Origin: Streptosporangium becharense
Lineage (GTDB): Bacteria > Actinomycetota > Actinomycetes > Streptosporangiales > Streptosporangiaceae
Direction of reading: 5' to 3'
DNA length: 64,000 nucleotides
Assembly (NCBI RefSeq): GCF_014204985.1
Contig: NZ_JACHMP010000001.1
Span: 1,612,001 to 1,676,000, forward strand
The notes beneath the pieces were generated by a model that did no database searches, was not told the DNA's origin, and saw only the letters and a program-made list of their open reading frames with translations. Shown piece after piece: positions 19,008 to 28,139 of this stretch; within the stretch, counting starts at the first letter, position 1; the number at the start of each line of letters is the position of its first letter. The translations under genes and the position numbers were made by a program.

Positions 19008-19937
19008 CTACGCCAGCCGATCCTCGTCGCCGGGCCGCACACCGCGGGCCCACTCCACCGCCTGCATCAGGCGCTTGCCCTGCGGCTGCACCTCGCCCAG
19101 CTCGACCGGGTGGGTGGCGGTGCCGACCAGGACGGAGTGCTTGGACGCCGCGATCCGGCCGGGGGCCAGGGCGGGGGCGTCCGGGACGGGACGCACCGGG
19201 CCGAGCTTGACCCGCGTGCCGCGGAACCCGGTCCACGCACCCGGGGCCGGGGTGCAGGCCCGGATGAGACGGTCGACCCGCATGGCGGGCGCCGCCCAGT
19301 CGACCCGGGCGTCGTCGACACCGATCTTGGGGGCGAGGCTCACGCCGTCCGCGGGCTGCGGCACGGCCTCCAGCTTGCCGTCCTCGATCCCGTCGAGGGT
19401 CGCCAGCAGCAGCTCCGCGCCGGACTCGGCGAGGCGGGCCAGCAGCTCGCCGCTGGTGTCGGCGGGCCGGACCTCCTCGGTGACCACACCGTAGACCGGG
19501 CCCGCGTCCAGCTCCCTGACGATCCGGAAGGTGGACGCGCCGGTGATCTCGTCGCCGTGCAGCACGGCGTGCTGCACGGGAGCCGCGCCGCGCCAGGCGG
19601 GCAGCAGCGAGAAGTGGAGGTTGACCCAGCCGTGCCGGGGGACGTCGAGGGCGGCCTGCGGCAGGAGCGCGCCGTAGGCGACCACCGGGCAGCAGTCGGG
19701 GCCGATCTCCCGCAGCCGCTCCAGGAAGGCGGGGTCACCGGCCTTCTGCGGCCGGAGCACCTCGACGCCCGCCTCCTCGGCGAGCTCGGCGACGGGGCTC
19801 GGGTGAACCCTCCGGCCCCTGCCCGACTGGGCGTCCGGCCGGGTGACGACGGCGACGACGTCATGACGGGGCGAGTCGAGCAGGGCCCGCAGCGACGGCA
19901 GGGCGGTGTCCGGGGTTCCGGCGAAGACCAGGCGCAC
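19008..19937 (-). CDS. fmt: Methionyl-tRNA formyltransferase
   Basis: A 309-residue enzyme that formylates initiator Met-tRNA using 10-formyl-tetrahydrofolate. Diagnostic motifs are '[19 protein letters not shown]', 'VVAYGALLP' and the SLLP motif in '[20 protein letters not shown]'. The C-terminal tRNA-binding domain is complete. I place the start at GTG 19937 ([10 protein letters not shown]), just behind the TAGGA that includes the def stop codon. def and fmt are 5 bp apart, coupling formylation and deformylation genes as in most bacteria. Confidence 0.95.
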   Translation of the reverse strand: MRLVFAGTPDTALPSLRALLDSPRHDVVAVVTRPDAQSGRGRRVHPSPVAELAEEAGVEVLRPQKAGDPAFLERLREIGPDCCPVVAYGALLPQAALDVPRHGWVNLHFSLLPAWRGAAPVQHAVLHGDEITGASTFRIVRELDAGPVYGVVTEEVRPADTSGELLARLAESGAELLLATLDGIEDGKLEAVPQPADGVSLAPKIGVDDARVDWAAPAMRVDRLIRACTPAPGAWTGFRGTRVKLGPVRPVPDAPALAPGRIAASKHSVLVGTATHPVELGEVQPQGKRLMQAVEWARGVRPGDEDRLA

Positions 19938-19942
19938 GTTTC

Positions 19943-20491
19943 CTACAGAGCCTTCCCTTGGGTGGCGTGCGGGGAGAACTTGAACGTGGGGGCCGACAGC
20001 CCGCTCCACTCGGCCTCGCGGATCGCCTTCATCGCGATCTTGCGCTGCCGGGGGTCCATCCGGTCGATGAACAGCACACCGTCGAGGTGGTCGGTCTCGT
20101 GCTGGAAGCAGCGGGCCATCAGGTCGGTGCCCTCCAGGGTCACCGGCTCGCCGTGCATGTTGAAGCCGGTGGCCACGGCGCGCACCGCCCGCGGCGTGGG
20201 GAACGACAGGCCGGGGAAGGACAGGCAGCCCTCCTCGCCCTCCTCGTCCGCCTCGTCGGACAGGTCGAGGTTGGGGTTGATCAGATGCCCGAGCTGGTCG
20301 TCGACGTAGTAGGTGAAGACCCGCAGCCCGACCCCGATCTGCGGCGCGGCCAGCCCGGCTCCGGGGGCGTCCATCATCGTGTCGGTGAGGTCCTTGACGA
20401 GCCTGCGCAGCTCCTTGTCGAAGTCTTTCACCGGATCGGCGGGGGTGCGCAGCACCGGGTCGCCGAAGAGGCGGATGGGCTTGACGGCCAA
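19943..20491 (-). CDS. def: Peptide deformylase
   Basis: A 182-residue metalloenzyme that removes the N-formyl group from nascent proteins. The three deformylase motifs are intact: '[10 protein letters not shown]' (motif 1), 'EEGCLSFPG' (motif 2, metal Cys) and '[11 protein letters not shown]' (motif 3, HExxH variant HETDH). I chose the TTG at 20491 ([14 protein letters not shown]), which has an AGGAG 7 bp upstream; ATG or GTG codons further upstream in frame would add up to 12 residues. Confidence 0.95.
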   Translation of the reverse strand: MAVKPIRLFGDPVLRTPADPVKDFDKELRRLVKDLTDTMMDAPGAGLAAPQIGVGLRVFTYYVDDQLGHLINPNLDLSDEADEEGEEGCLSFPGLSFPTPRAVRAVATGFNMHGEPVTLEGTDLMARCFQHETDHLDGVLFIDRMDPRQRKIAMKAIREAEWSGLSAPTFKFSPHATQGKAL

Positions 20492-20576
20492 CGAGGATCT
20501 CCTCACGCTCACGGGGGGATTCACCAAGTCTAAGGGCCCTGCCCGCCTCCCTCGGGCGTGCCGGGACGAAAGCGGC

Positions 20577-21959
20577 CTAGCGGGAACGGGCCTTCATCGC
20601 GGCCTTGCGGGCCGACTTGGCCACCGCGGCGTTGGCGTGGTGCGCACCCAGCATGTCGAGGACGGTGATCGTGTCGGGGTGGTCGGCCAGGGCCATCTCC
20701 TCGACGACGCGGACCAGGTCCTCGCCGGGTTCGAGCGCGTCGAACTCGCATATCGCCTCGGAGACGTCGCCGCGCTCCAGCATGGCGGCGAGCGCGTCGA
20801 CCGCGAGCCAGGTGTTGTCGGCGGGCGTGAGGGCCGGCGCGGGCAGGTCGCGGATGTGCAGCCAGGAGGCGGCGTAACGCCACATGGCCGGCTCGGCGAG
20901 GGCCTCCCGCAGCGGGGCCTCGGCCTCGGGGCCGAGTTCCTCCAGGATGGAGCCCGCGGTGCCGCGCCGGCCCGCGGTGCCGGAGGCGGCGATCTTGACC
21001 AGTTCGCGGGCGGCGGCCTCGGGGTGGCGGGACTCCAGCCACACCGTGACGGCGCTGGGGGCGGCGGAGCCCGCCAGGATCGCCTCGACCAGCTCGTCCG
21101 CGCACATGCCGGCGAACACCGCGACCTCGGCGCCGGTCGGCGCGTCGTGGCCCTCGCGCAGCAGGTCCTGCCGGACGGCCCACACGCCGAGCGGGGTGAG
21201 CCGGGGCCATCCCGCGGGCGACCGCTCGACGAGCCCGCAGTAGCCCAGGAGCGACAGCGCCGCCTCCAGCTGCCCGGGCAGCGCGGCGGCCAGCGCCCGC
21301 ATCTCGGCCGGGCGGGCCTGGCAGGCCACCTCGTGCGACTGCAGGACGCCCTTGACGAGGGTGGCGGCGGACAGGCCGTCACGCACGGCGTACAGTGTGG
21401 CGAGCATCTCGGCCAGATGGTCGTCGATCACCCGCGACCCGGTCAGGTCCTCGTCGGCGCGGTCGAGGACGTCCATGACCACGCCGTCCCAGAACTCCAG
21501 CAGCACCGGGTGCGGCAGGTCCGGCGAGGGCTCGAACGGGCCGCGGGTGACCGTGCCCCGGGAGATGCGCAGCATCCCGGTGTTGACCGCGACCACCCAG
21601 AGCAGGTGGAGCCGGGCCGGGCCGGGCAGAGCGAGCTCGGAGCACGGCAGGAACGGGTCGGGCAGCAGCCCCTCCGGGGTGACCCGGCGGGTGCCGGTCC
21701 AGTCGGCCAGCCGTCGCGCGTCGAGCACCAGCGGGACCCGGAGCACGGCCCGCGCGAGCTCGGCCTCGGGGGCCGGCTCGACCGGCGGGAAGCTCAGCGC
21801 GTCGCCGCGGCGCGGGGGGCGGGCGTGGCCGCCGCCGGCGGGGACGGTGTGGTCGAGAACGGCCGCCCGCAGCTCACGGGGTGCCGCTCCCAGCTCGTCG
21901 ACCAGCCTGCGGAGCTCGTCGAGGTCGAAGACGTTGCCGCTGTTCCCGCTCTTTGCCAC
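20577..21959 (-). CDS. Conserved unknown protein, paralog of the upstream gene
   Basis: A 460-residue soluble protein that I do not recognise. It is clearly related to the 554-residue protein encoded 41 bp upstream: both have an 'LxDARRL..W' segment and a long helical middle, and both end in a nearly shared block ('ALADHPDTITVLDMLGAHHA', then 'AVAKSARKAAMKARSR'). No catalytic motif, signal peptide or transmembrane helix is apparent; the helical pattern suggests HEAT-like or all-alpha repeats. The basic C-terminal KSARKAAMKARSR could contact nucleic acid or ribosomes. It sits between priA and def in a translation/replication gene run, and the orientation suggests co-transcription. Confidence 0.75.
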   Translation of the reverse strand: MAKSGNSGNVFDLDELRRLVDELGAAPRELRAAVLDHTVPAGGGHARPPRRGDALSFPPVEPAPEAELARAVLRVPLVLDARRLADWTGTRRVTPEGLLPDPFLPCSELALPGPARLHLLWVVAVNTGMLRISRGTVTRGPFEPSPDLPHPVLLEFWDGVVMDVLDRADEDLTGSRVIDDHLAEMLATLYAVRDGLSAATLVKGVLQSHEVACQARPAEMRALAAALPGQLEAALSLLGYCGLVERSPAGWPRLTPLGVWAVRQDLLREGHDAPTGAEVAVFAGMCADELVEAILAGSAAPSAVTVWLESRHPEAAARELVKIAASGTAGRRGTAGSILEELGPEAEAPLREALAEPAMWRYAASWLHIRDLPAPALTPADNTWLAVDALAAMLERGDVSEAICEFDALEPGEDLVRVVEEMALADHPDTITVLDMLGAHHANAAVAKSARKAAMKARSR

Positions 21960-21999
21960 CCGTGAAACTTACTGCACTCACGCCCCACGCATACACGGC

Positions 22000-23664
22000 T
22001 CAGCCGATGGCGCGGGAACGTGCCTTGAAAGCCGCCTTGCGGGCGGCCTTGGCCACGTTGTGGTCCCGCAGGGAGCGGCCGAGCAGTTCGAGCACGTCGA
22101 CGACCTCGGGGTGGTCGACCCGCCACATCTCCTCGATGAGGTGGGCCGGGGGGCCGGAGGCCGACATGTTCTCGGCGAACGTCTCGGGGTCGTCCTCGGC
22201 GGCGGGGATGGCCAGGGCGAGCATGTCGACGCTCATCCAGAGCACCTCCTCCTGGGTGAGCGCCGGGGCGGACAGGCCGCGGGAGGTCAGCCAGTGGACG
22301 GCGTGCGGACGCAGCTCGGCGTCGCCCAGGAAGGCTCGCACCGCCGTCTCGGCCTCGGGGCCGAGACGGTCGACGATCGTCACCGCGACCCCCCGGGCGA
22401 CCGACGGCGCCCCGGAGACCGCACCCAGCAGCTCGGCCGCGGCCTGGAGCGGCGTCCGGTTGGCCAGCCACGCCCGGATGTCGGTCTCGGCGGCCTCGGC
22501 GGGCATCCCGGAGAGCAGGCCCTCGATCAGCTCGGAGGCGTCCGCCGCGGCCAGGTCGGGCGCCTCCGGCGCCTCCATGCCCAGGCCCGTGTACAGGCTC
22601 CGCAGGCCCCACACGGCCAGCGGGGTGAGCTCCAGGACCTCCTCGCCCGGCTCGACGAGGCCGCAGTAGGCCAGCCGCCGTACCGCCTCGGGGACGTCGA
22701 TCCCGCCGTCGTCGACCAGACCGATCTCCTCCAGGTAGTCGCCCACGAGGGAGACCGGCACCGGCGCCTGGAGCCGGTAGAGCATGTCGCACAGGCCGTA
22801 GAGCTCCTCGTCGAGGGAGACGTCGCCGGTCACGGCGCCGCCGGTGTCCTTCTCGACGACGAACTCGACCGCGGCGGCCCAGACCTCGAGCGGGTCGAAC
22901 CCGTCGCCGTCGAAGACCGCGGTGCCCTGGACCTCGACCAGGCCGGTGTGGACCGCCAGCCTCCACAGCAGCCCGGGGTCGGCCACGCCGAGCTGGGCGG
23001 TCGCCTCGGCGGCGTCGCGGACCCTGAGCCGGCCCTTGACGGTCGGGGTGCGGCCCCCGGCGAGCATCCACTGGACCAACCGGCGGGCGTCGGTCAGCAG
23101 GGGCACCCGGGCGGCGTCGCGGGCGAGCGTCTCGGGCGGGGCGAGCCGGACCGCGGGCAGCGGCGAGCAGCCGGGACAGTCGCACTCCTCGGCGACGGGC
23201 CGCTCGTCCGCGCCGGAGACCGACAGGCCGGAGACCGGCAGGACGACGCCCTTCTCCAGCGCGTCGGCGCCCATGGCGCTGAACAGGCTCTTGGCCATGC
23301 CGAACCGGGAGGTGTCGGCCAGGGCGATCGGCATCTCGGGCTCGATGCGGTCCAGGACGCTCCGCATCCGGTTGGCCATCTTGCCGCCGATCTCCTCGGT
23401 GTCCAGGAGGAAGTCGACGAGGGTACGGGCCGCGGCGACGGTCTCGGGGGCGCTCTCCGGCGGCGCGATGACCTTGCGCGGATAGATGTTGAGCAGCAGT
23501 TCCTCGAAGGCGACCGGGGTGAAGTCACCCAGCTCGTGCACGTCCAGGTAGTCGCTCGCGTAGTCGCAGAGCAACCGGACCTCGTCCACGTCAACGTCCA
23601 GGCCTTGCGCACGCCCCCACGCACGCAGGTCGTCTACGGCCCGATTCACCCATTCGATCGACAC
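22000..23664 (-). CDS. Conserved unknown protein, longer paralog
   Basis: A 554-residue soluble protein of unknown function. The N-terminal 190 residues ('MSIEWVNRAVDDLRAWGRAQ', then a segment with 'LCDYASDYLDVHELGDFTP') have no counterpart in the downstream paralog. The rest aligns with it, including 'LLTDARRLVQWMLAGG' and the C-terminal block 'RVDHPEVVDVLELLG' followed by 'NVAKAARKAAFKARSRAIG'. A CxxC-like 'EECDCPGCSPL' at about residue 165 might bind a metal. It is acidic overall with a basic tail. It starts 49 bp after the priA stop and is followed after 41 bp by its paralog, so the pair probably arose by tandem duplication. Confidence 0.78.
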   Translation of the reverse strand: MSIEWVNRAVDDLRAWGRAQGLDVDVDEVRLLCDYASDYLDVHELGDFTPVAFEELLLNIYPRKVIAPPESAPETVAAARTLVDFLLDTEEIGGKMANRMRSVLDRIEPEMPIALADTSRFGMAKSLFSAMGADALEKGVVLPVSGLSVSGADERPVAEECDCPGCSPLPAVRLAPPETLARDAARVPLLTDARRLVQWMLAGGRTPTVKGRLRVRDAAEATAQLGVADPGLLWRLAVHTGLVEVQGTAVFDGDGFDPLEVWAAAVEFVVEKDTGGAVTGDVSLDEELYGLCDMLYRLQAPVPVSLVGDYLEEIGLVDDGGIDVPEAVRRLAYCGLVEPGEEVLELTPLAVWGLRSLYTGLGMEAPEAPDLAAADASELIEGLLSGMPAEAAETDIRAWLANRTPLQAAAELLGAVSGAPSVARGVAVTIVDRLGPEAETAVRAFLGDAELRPHAVHWLTSRGLSAPALTQEEVLWMSVDMLALAIPAAEDDPETFAENMSASGPPAHLIEEMWRVDHPEVVDVLELLGRSLRDHNVAKAARKAAFKARSRAIG

Positions 23665-23713
23665 AGGGGAAAATTAACGGCTTACTGCCAGCACCGCGAA
23701 TCGGGGAAACAAC

Positions 23714-26026
23714 TCAAATCACATCGAGCGGGTCAATGCATACCTTGACCACGTCCGGGGCCTTGCGCGCCGAGCGCACCCCGGCGGCCCCCTTGAGCGC
23801 CGTGGCCAGCGCCGCTCCGGAGCCGCGCGGGATGCGCACCATGGCACGTTCCCGCACGTCGTCGGCGTGCGGCGGGTCCACGGGGACCGGGCCGAGCACC
23901 TGGGCGTGGCCCGGAAGCGTCATCTCGGCGAGCATTTCCCTGACTGCGGCGGAAGATCCGGTAAGCGTCGCCATTCTTACCGCCGGGGGGAAACCGAGTT
24001 CTGTCCTGTCGGCCAGTTCCCGTTCGGCGTGGGTGACGGGATCCCAGCGCAGCAACGCCTGCACCGCGGGCACCGAGGAGTCGGCCAGCACGACCAGCTC
24101 GGCCCGGGGCCGCAGCAGCGCCGCGGCGTTCATCCACCGGCGCAGCGTCTCCTCGGCCGCGCGCAGGTCGGGGCGGCCGAGCAACGCCCAGCCGTCCAGC
24201 AGCACCGCCGCGGCGTACCCGCCCTCCGGTACCGGCTCGGCGCCCGGCGTGGCCACCACCAGGGCACGGCCGGCGTCGACCGTGGCGAGCACCCCGTCCT
24301 TGCCGGAGGTCCTGACCGGGACGGAGGGGAAGGCTCGCCCCAGTTCCTCCGCCGTGCGCCGGGCGCCGACCACCAGGGCCCGGACCCGGGCCCCGCCGCA
24401 CGCCGGGCAGCGCCACTCGCCGGCGATCCGGCCGCACCAGCGGCAGTAGGGGACGGCGTGGCCGCCGCGCAGCGCGAACGGCCCGCCGCAGTGCCCGCAG
24501 CGCGCGGGGGCCCGGCAGCTCTGGCAGGCGAGGGCGGGCAGGTAGCCCCGCCGGGGGACCTGCACCAGCACCGGGCCGGTGTCGAGACCCGCCCGCAGGG
24601 TGCGCCAGGCGAGACTGGGCAGCCTGGCGGCCCTGGCCGCCTCGTCCCTGGCCAGTTCCGAGTCCTGCCCGGCGGGGCGGACCCGCGGGGCCCTGGCCCT
24701 GACCGTCTCGCGGGCGGGGGTGATCGGCCCGGCCCAGCCTGCGGCGATGAGCTGGGTGGCCTCCGCCGTGCGGGCGTACCCGCCGATGAGCAGGGCCGCC
24801 CGCGCCTGGTGGGCACGCAGGGCGAGGACCTCCCTGGCGTGCGGGTACGGGGCGAGCCGTTCGGCGTGCAGGTCGTCGCCGTCGTCCCAGACGACGGCCA
24901 GGCCGAGATCCCGCACCGGGGCGAACGCGGCGCCCCGGGTGCCCGCGACGGCGCGCACCTGCCCCCGGGCCGCCCGCAGCCATCTGCGGTAGCGCTCGGC
25001 GGGCCCCAGGTCGGCGGAGAGGGCCACGTGCCCGCCGGGGCCCAGCACGGCGCCGAGCGCCGCGTCGACCAGCGCCAGGTCCTTGCCGTCGGGCACGACC
25101 ACGAGGGCTCCCCTGCCCGCGCGCAGGGTCTCCCGTACGGCCGCCGCGACCGCCGCGGGCCATCCGGGGCCGTCGGGGCCGGTGCCGGGCAGCGCGGTCC
25201 ACACGGCCCGCGGGCAGTCGCCGGCGGCCAGCGCCGCGAGGAACGCGGGGCCGTCCGGATACTCCGCCCACGGCCCCGGCGGAGCGACCGGGCCGGGCCC
25301 TGCGCTCGCCGGGCCGGGGGCCGTCTCCGGCGTCGCGTCCCGGGCGTCCCGGGCGTCCCGCGGAACCGGGCCGCAGGACGCGACCGCCCCGGCACGGGCG
25401 GGGACCGGGCCGGACGGCGAAGCGGCGGGCGGGGTGACGGACGGCGAAGAGGCGGGCGGGGCGACGGTCTCGGCCTCGACCCGGGCGTGCCGGGGCGGGA
25501 CCGCCAGCCGCAGGATGTCGGCGAGGGTGCCGGCGTAGCGGTCGGCCACGGCGCGGGCCAGCCGGGCGATCTCGGGGGTGAGCACGGGCTCGGCGGAGAC
25601 GACCCGCTCCAGGCGGGTCAGCGTGCCCTGGTGTTCGGTGGTCTCGGCCCGCTCCAGCAGGAACCCGTCGACGAGCTTGCCCGCGAACCGGACCCGGACC
25701 CGGCAGCCCGGCACCGCCTCGGCGTCCAGGGTCGCCGGGACGAGGTAGTCGAACGGCCGGTCGAGGTGCGGCAGGGGGTTGTCGACGGCGACCCGGGCGA
25801 CCGGGAGCCGGGCGGCGGGCTCCGGAACGCCCTTGGCGGCCCCTGCCGCTCCGGCCGCACCCGGCGTCCCCCTCGCCACCCGGGCCGCTCCCCGCGTCTC
25901 CTCGGCCCGCTGGGGGGCTCCCGCGGCCCCCTCCGGCGCCGCCCCGTCGCCGGGTGCGGGACGCTCGCGCACGGCGTCGAGCGGCAGCAGGGCACCGTCG
26001 TCCGGGGAGAGGCTGGTGTGGGTCAC
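23714..26026 (-). CDS. priA: Primosomal protein N' (PriA), actinobacterial degenerate form
   Basis: A 770-residue PriA homolog. The 3'-DNA-binding domain is recognisable ('HLDRPFDYLVPATLDAEAVP', 'VRFAGKLVDGFLLER'), and the zinc-binding module has four CxxC pairs ('CQSCRAPARCGHCGGPFAL', 'CRWCG', 'CPACGG'). The C-terminal 'LGFPPAVRMATLTGSSA' is typical. The helicase P-loop GxGK[ST] is missing: the corresponding region reads 'ALVVVPDGKDLALVDAAL', in line with actinobacterial PriA proteins thought to have lost helicase activity. The first 65 residues and residues about 180-240 are Ala/Pro-rich and look disordered. Start GTG 26026 has TAGGA upstream. Confidence 0.9.
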   Translation of the reverse strand: MTHTSLSPDDGALLPLDAVRERPAPGDGAAPEGAAGAPQRAEETRGAARVARGTPGAAGAAGAAKGVPEPAARLPVARVAVDNPLPHLDRPFDYLVPATLDAEAVPGCRVRVRFAGKLVDGFLLERAETTEHQGTLTRLERVVSAEPVLTPEIARLARAVADRYAGTLADILRLAVPPRHARVEAETVAPPASSPSVTPPAASPSGPVPARAGAVASCGPVPRDARDARDATPETAPGPASAGPGPVAPPGPWAEYPDGPAFLAALAAGDCPRAVWTALPGTGPDGPGWPAAVAAAVRETLRAGRGALVVVPDGKDLALVDAALGAVLGPGGHVALSADLGPAERYRRWLRAARGQVRAVAGTRGAAFAPVRDLGLAVVWDDGDDLHAERLAPYPHAREVLALRAHQARAALLIGGYARTAEATQLIAAGWAGPITPARETVRARAPRVRPAGQDSELARDEAARAARLPSLAWRTLRAGLDTGPVLVQVPRRGYLPALACQSCRAPARCGHCGGPFALRGGHAVPYCRWCGRIAGEWRCPACGGARVRALVVGARRTAEELGRAFPSVPVRTSGKDGVLATVDAGRALVVATPGAEPVPEGGYAAAVLLDGWALLGRPDLRAAEETLRRWMNAAALLRPRAELVVLADSSVPAVQALLRWDPVTHAERELADRTELGFPPAVRMATLTGSSAAVREMLAEMTLPGHAQVLGPVPVDPPHADDVRERAMVRIPRGSGAALATALKGAAGVRSARKAPDVVKVCIDPLDVI

Positions 26027-26100
26027 CCACTTGTCCTACCAGATGCCGGAGACCGCGGACGCGACCCGCGGCCCGCCCGCGGGAGGGCACGGCCCGGCGG

Positions 26101-27087
26101 CTACCGGCCGGCGAGGTGGCAGGCCGCCAGGTGGCCGGGGCGGGCGACAGGGGCGAGGACCGGCGGCAGCCGGCGGCAGTCCGCCACCGCGACGGGGCAG
26201 CGGGGATGGAAGGAGCAGCCCGGGGGCACGTCCACCGGGCTCGGCGGCTCACCCGTCAGGACGATCTCCCGCCGGGTGCCGCGCGAGGCCGGATCGGGCA
26301 CGGGCGCGGCCGACAGCAGCGCCCGCGTGTAGGGGTGGGCGGCGTGCTCGTACACGTCGGACGCGGAACCGGTCTCGACGACCCTGCCGAGGTACATCAC
26401 CGCGACCCGGTCGGCGAGGTGCCGCACCACGCCCAGGTCGTGCGCGATGAAGACGTACGCGAGCCGGAACTCCTCGCGCAGCCGCTCCAGCAGGTTGACG
26501 ATCTGCGCCTGCACCGAGACGTCCAGCGCCGAGACGGGCTCGTCGCAGACCAGCACGTCCGGCCGCAGGGCCAGAGCGCGCGCGATGCCGACCCGCTGCC
26601 GCTGGCCGCCGGAGAACTGGTGGGGGAAACGGCCGGAGTGGTCGGGGTTGAGCCCCACCACCTCCAGCAGTTCGCGCACCCGCTCCTCCCGCCGCCCGCG
26701 CGGCACGAGGTCGGGGTGGACCTCGTACGGCTCACGGACGATCTCGGCGACGGTCATGCGCGGGTCGAGCGAGCCGTAGGGATCCTGGAAGACGAGCTGG
26801 ACATGGCGCCGGGCCCGGCGCAGCTCGGACCCGCGCATCCGGTGCAGCGGCATGCCGAGCACCGTCACCTCGCCGGAGCCGGGCCGGTCCAGCGCGGTGA
26901 GCACCCTGGCTAGGGTCGACTTGCCGCACCCCGACTCGCCCACGATGCCCAGTGTCTCCCCCCTGGCCAGGGTGAGGCTCACCCCGTCCAGGGCCCGGAC
27001 CCGGCCGACCACGCGCCGCAGCACCGCGCCCCGGGTGACCGGGAAGTGCCTGACCACGTCGCGCGCCTCCAGCACCGTCTCGGTCAC
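26101..27087 (-). CDS. Peptide ABC transporter ATPase, OppF/DppF-type (second system)
   Basis: A 328-residue ATPase. It opens 'VVRHFPVTRGAVLRRVVGRV', the OppF/DppF type, with Walker A '[14 protein letters not shown]', signature '[15 protein letters not shown]', Walker B '[12 protein letters not shown]' and C-terminal cysteines in 'GCSFHPRCPVAVADCRRLP'. The frame stays open far upstream through the preceding gene; the real start is the GTG at 27087, which overlaps the OppD stop as GTGA. Last gene of the second transporter operon. Confidence 0.9.
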   Translation of the reverse strand: MTETVLEARDVVRHFPVTRGAVLRRVVGRVRALDGVSLTLARGETLGIVGESGCGKSTLARVLTALDRPGSGEVTVLGMPLHRMRGSELRRARRHVQLVFQDPYGSLDPRMTVAEIVREPYEVHPDLVPRGRREERVRELLEVVGLNPDHSGRFPHQFSGGQRQRVGIARALALRPDVLVCDEPVSALDVSVQAQIVNLLERLREEFRLAYVFIAHDLGVVRHLADRVAVMYLGRVVETGSASDVYEHAAHPYTRALLSAAPVPDPASRGTRREIVLTGEPPSPVDVPPGCSFHPRCPVAVADCRRLPPVLAPVARPGHLAACHLAGR

Positions 27088-28094
27088 GGCGTCACCCTCT
27101 CCCATTCGTGGCAGGCGGTGAGCCTGCCCGGTCCGATCTCGTGCGCCACGGGGACGTGGGCACAGGCCGCCGTGGCGTACCCGCAGCGGGGCCGGAACGC
27201 GCACCCGGGAAGCGGCCTGGCCGGGTCGGGCGGGACACCGGGGATCACCTTCAGCCGGCGGCCTCGCAGGTCCGGCCGGGGAACGGCCTCCAGCAGCGCC
27301 TCGGTGTACGGGTGGGCGGGGCGGGCGTACACCTCCAGGGCGGTGCCGCGCTCCACCACCCGCCCGGCGTACATGACGGCGACCCGGTCGGCGATGTCGG
27401 CGACGACGCCCATGTCGTGGGTGATGAGCACGAGCCCCGTGCCGTGCTCGCGCTGGATCTCCGCCAGCAGGCGGATGATCTGCGCCTGCACGGTCACGTC
27501 GAGGGCGGTGGTCGGCTCGTCGGCGATGATCAGCCGCGGCCTGAGCGCGATGGCGAGCGCGATGCCGACGCGCTGGCGCATGCCGCCGGAGAACTGGTGC
27601 GGGTAGTCGCCCGCCCGCCGGGCCGCCGAGGGGATGCGCACCGCGTCGAGCGCCGCGACGGCCTCGCGGTGGGCGTCCTTCCTGGACATGCCGCGGTGTG
27701 CGCGGAACAGCTCGGCGATCTGGTGGCCGACCGTGAGCACCGGGTTCAGCGCGGACAACGCGTCCTGGAAGACCATGGCGACGACGGTGCCGCGCAGCCG
27801 GCGCCTGCCCTCCTCGGGCAGCGCGAGCAGGTCGACGCCGCGCAGCCGCACGGCACCCGCGACCACCCTTCCCCGGGGCGGCCGGACCAGCCCCATGATC
27901 GCGCGGGCGGTCACGCTCTTGCCGCTGCCCGACTCGCCCAGCACGGCGAGCGTCTCGCCGGCCTCCACGGTGTAGCCGACGCCGTTGAGCACGCGGACCG
28001 CCCCGTGCGGGGCCGCGAACTCCACATGCAGGTCCTCGACGGCGAGCAGGGGCGCCGAGCCGTCGAAACCCGGTGACGATTCCAGCGGGCCCAT
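27084..28094 (-). CDS. Peptide ABC transporter ATPase, OppD/DppD-type (second system)
   Basis: A 336-residue ATPase with Walker A '[14 protein letters not shown]', signature '[15 protein letters not shown]', Walker B '[12 protein letters not shown]', H-loop 'ITHDMG' and C-terminal cysteines 'GCAFRPRCGYATAAC'. ATG 28094 is preferred over an upstream in-frame start at 28133 because AGGAAGG sits 9 bp ahead of it. Gene order and the 4-bp overlap with the OppF gene indicate one operon with the permeases. Confidence 0.9.
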   Translation of the reverse strand: MGPLESSPGFDGSAPLLAVEDLHVEFAAPHGAVRVLNGVGYTVEAGETLAVLGESGSGKSVTARAIMGLVRPPRGRVVAGAVRLRGVDLLALPEEGRRRLRGTVVAMVFQDALSALNPVLTVGHQIAELFRAHRGMSRKDAHREAVAALDAVRIPSAARRAGDYPHQFSGGMRQRVGIALAIALRPRLIIADEPTTALDVTVQAQIIRLLAEIQREHGTGLVLITHDMGVVADIADRVAVMYAGRVVERGTALEVYARPAHPYTEALLEAVPRPDLRGRRLKVIPGVPPDPARPLPGCAFRPRCGYATAACAHVPVAHEIGPGRLTACHEWERVTP

Positions 28095-28139
28095 GGCGCA
28101 CGCCCTTCCTGTCGGACTTCCTGTCGGTCGCACCGGCGC

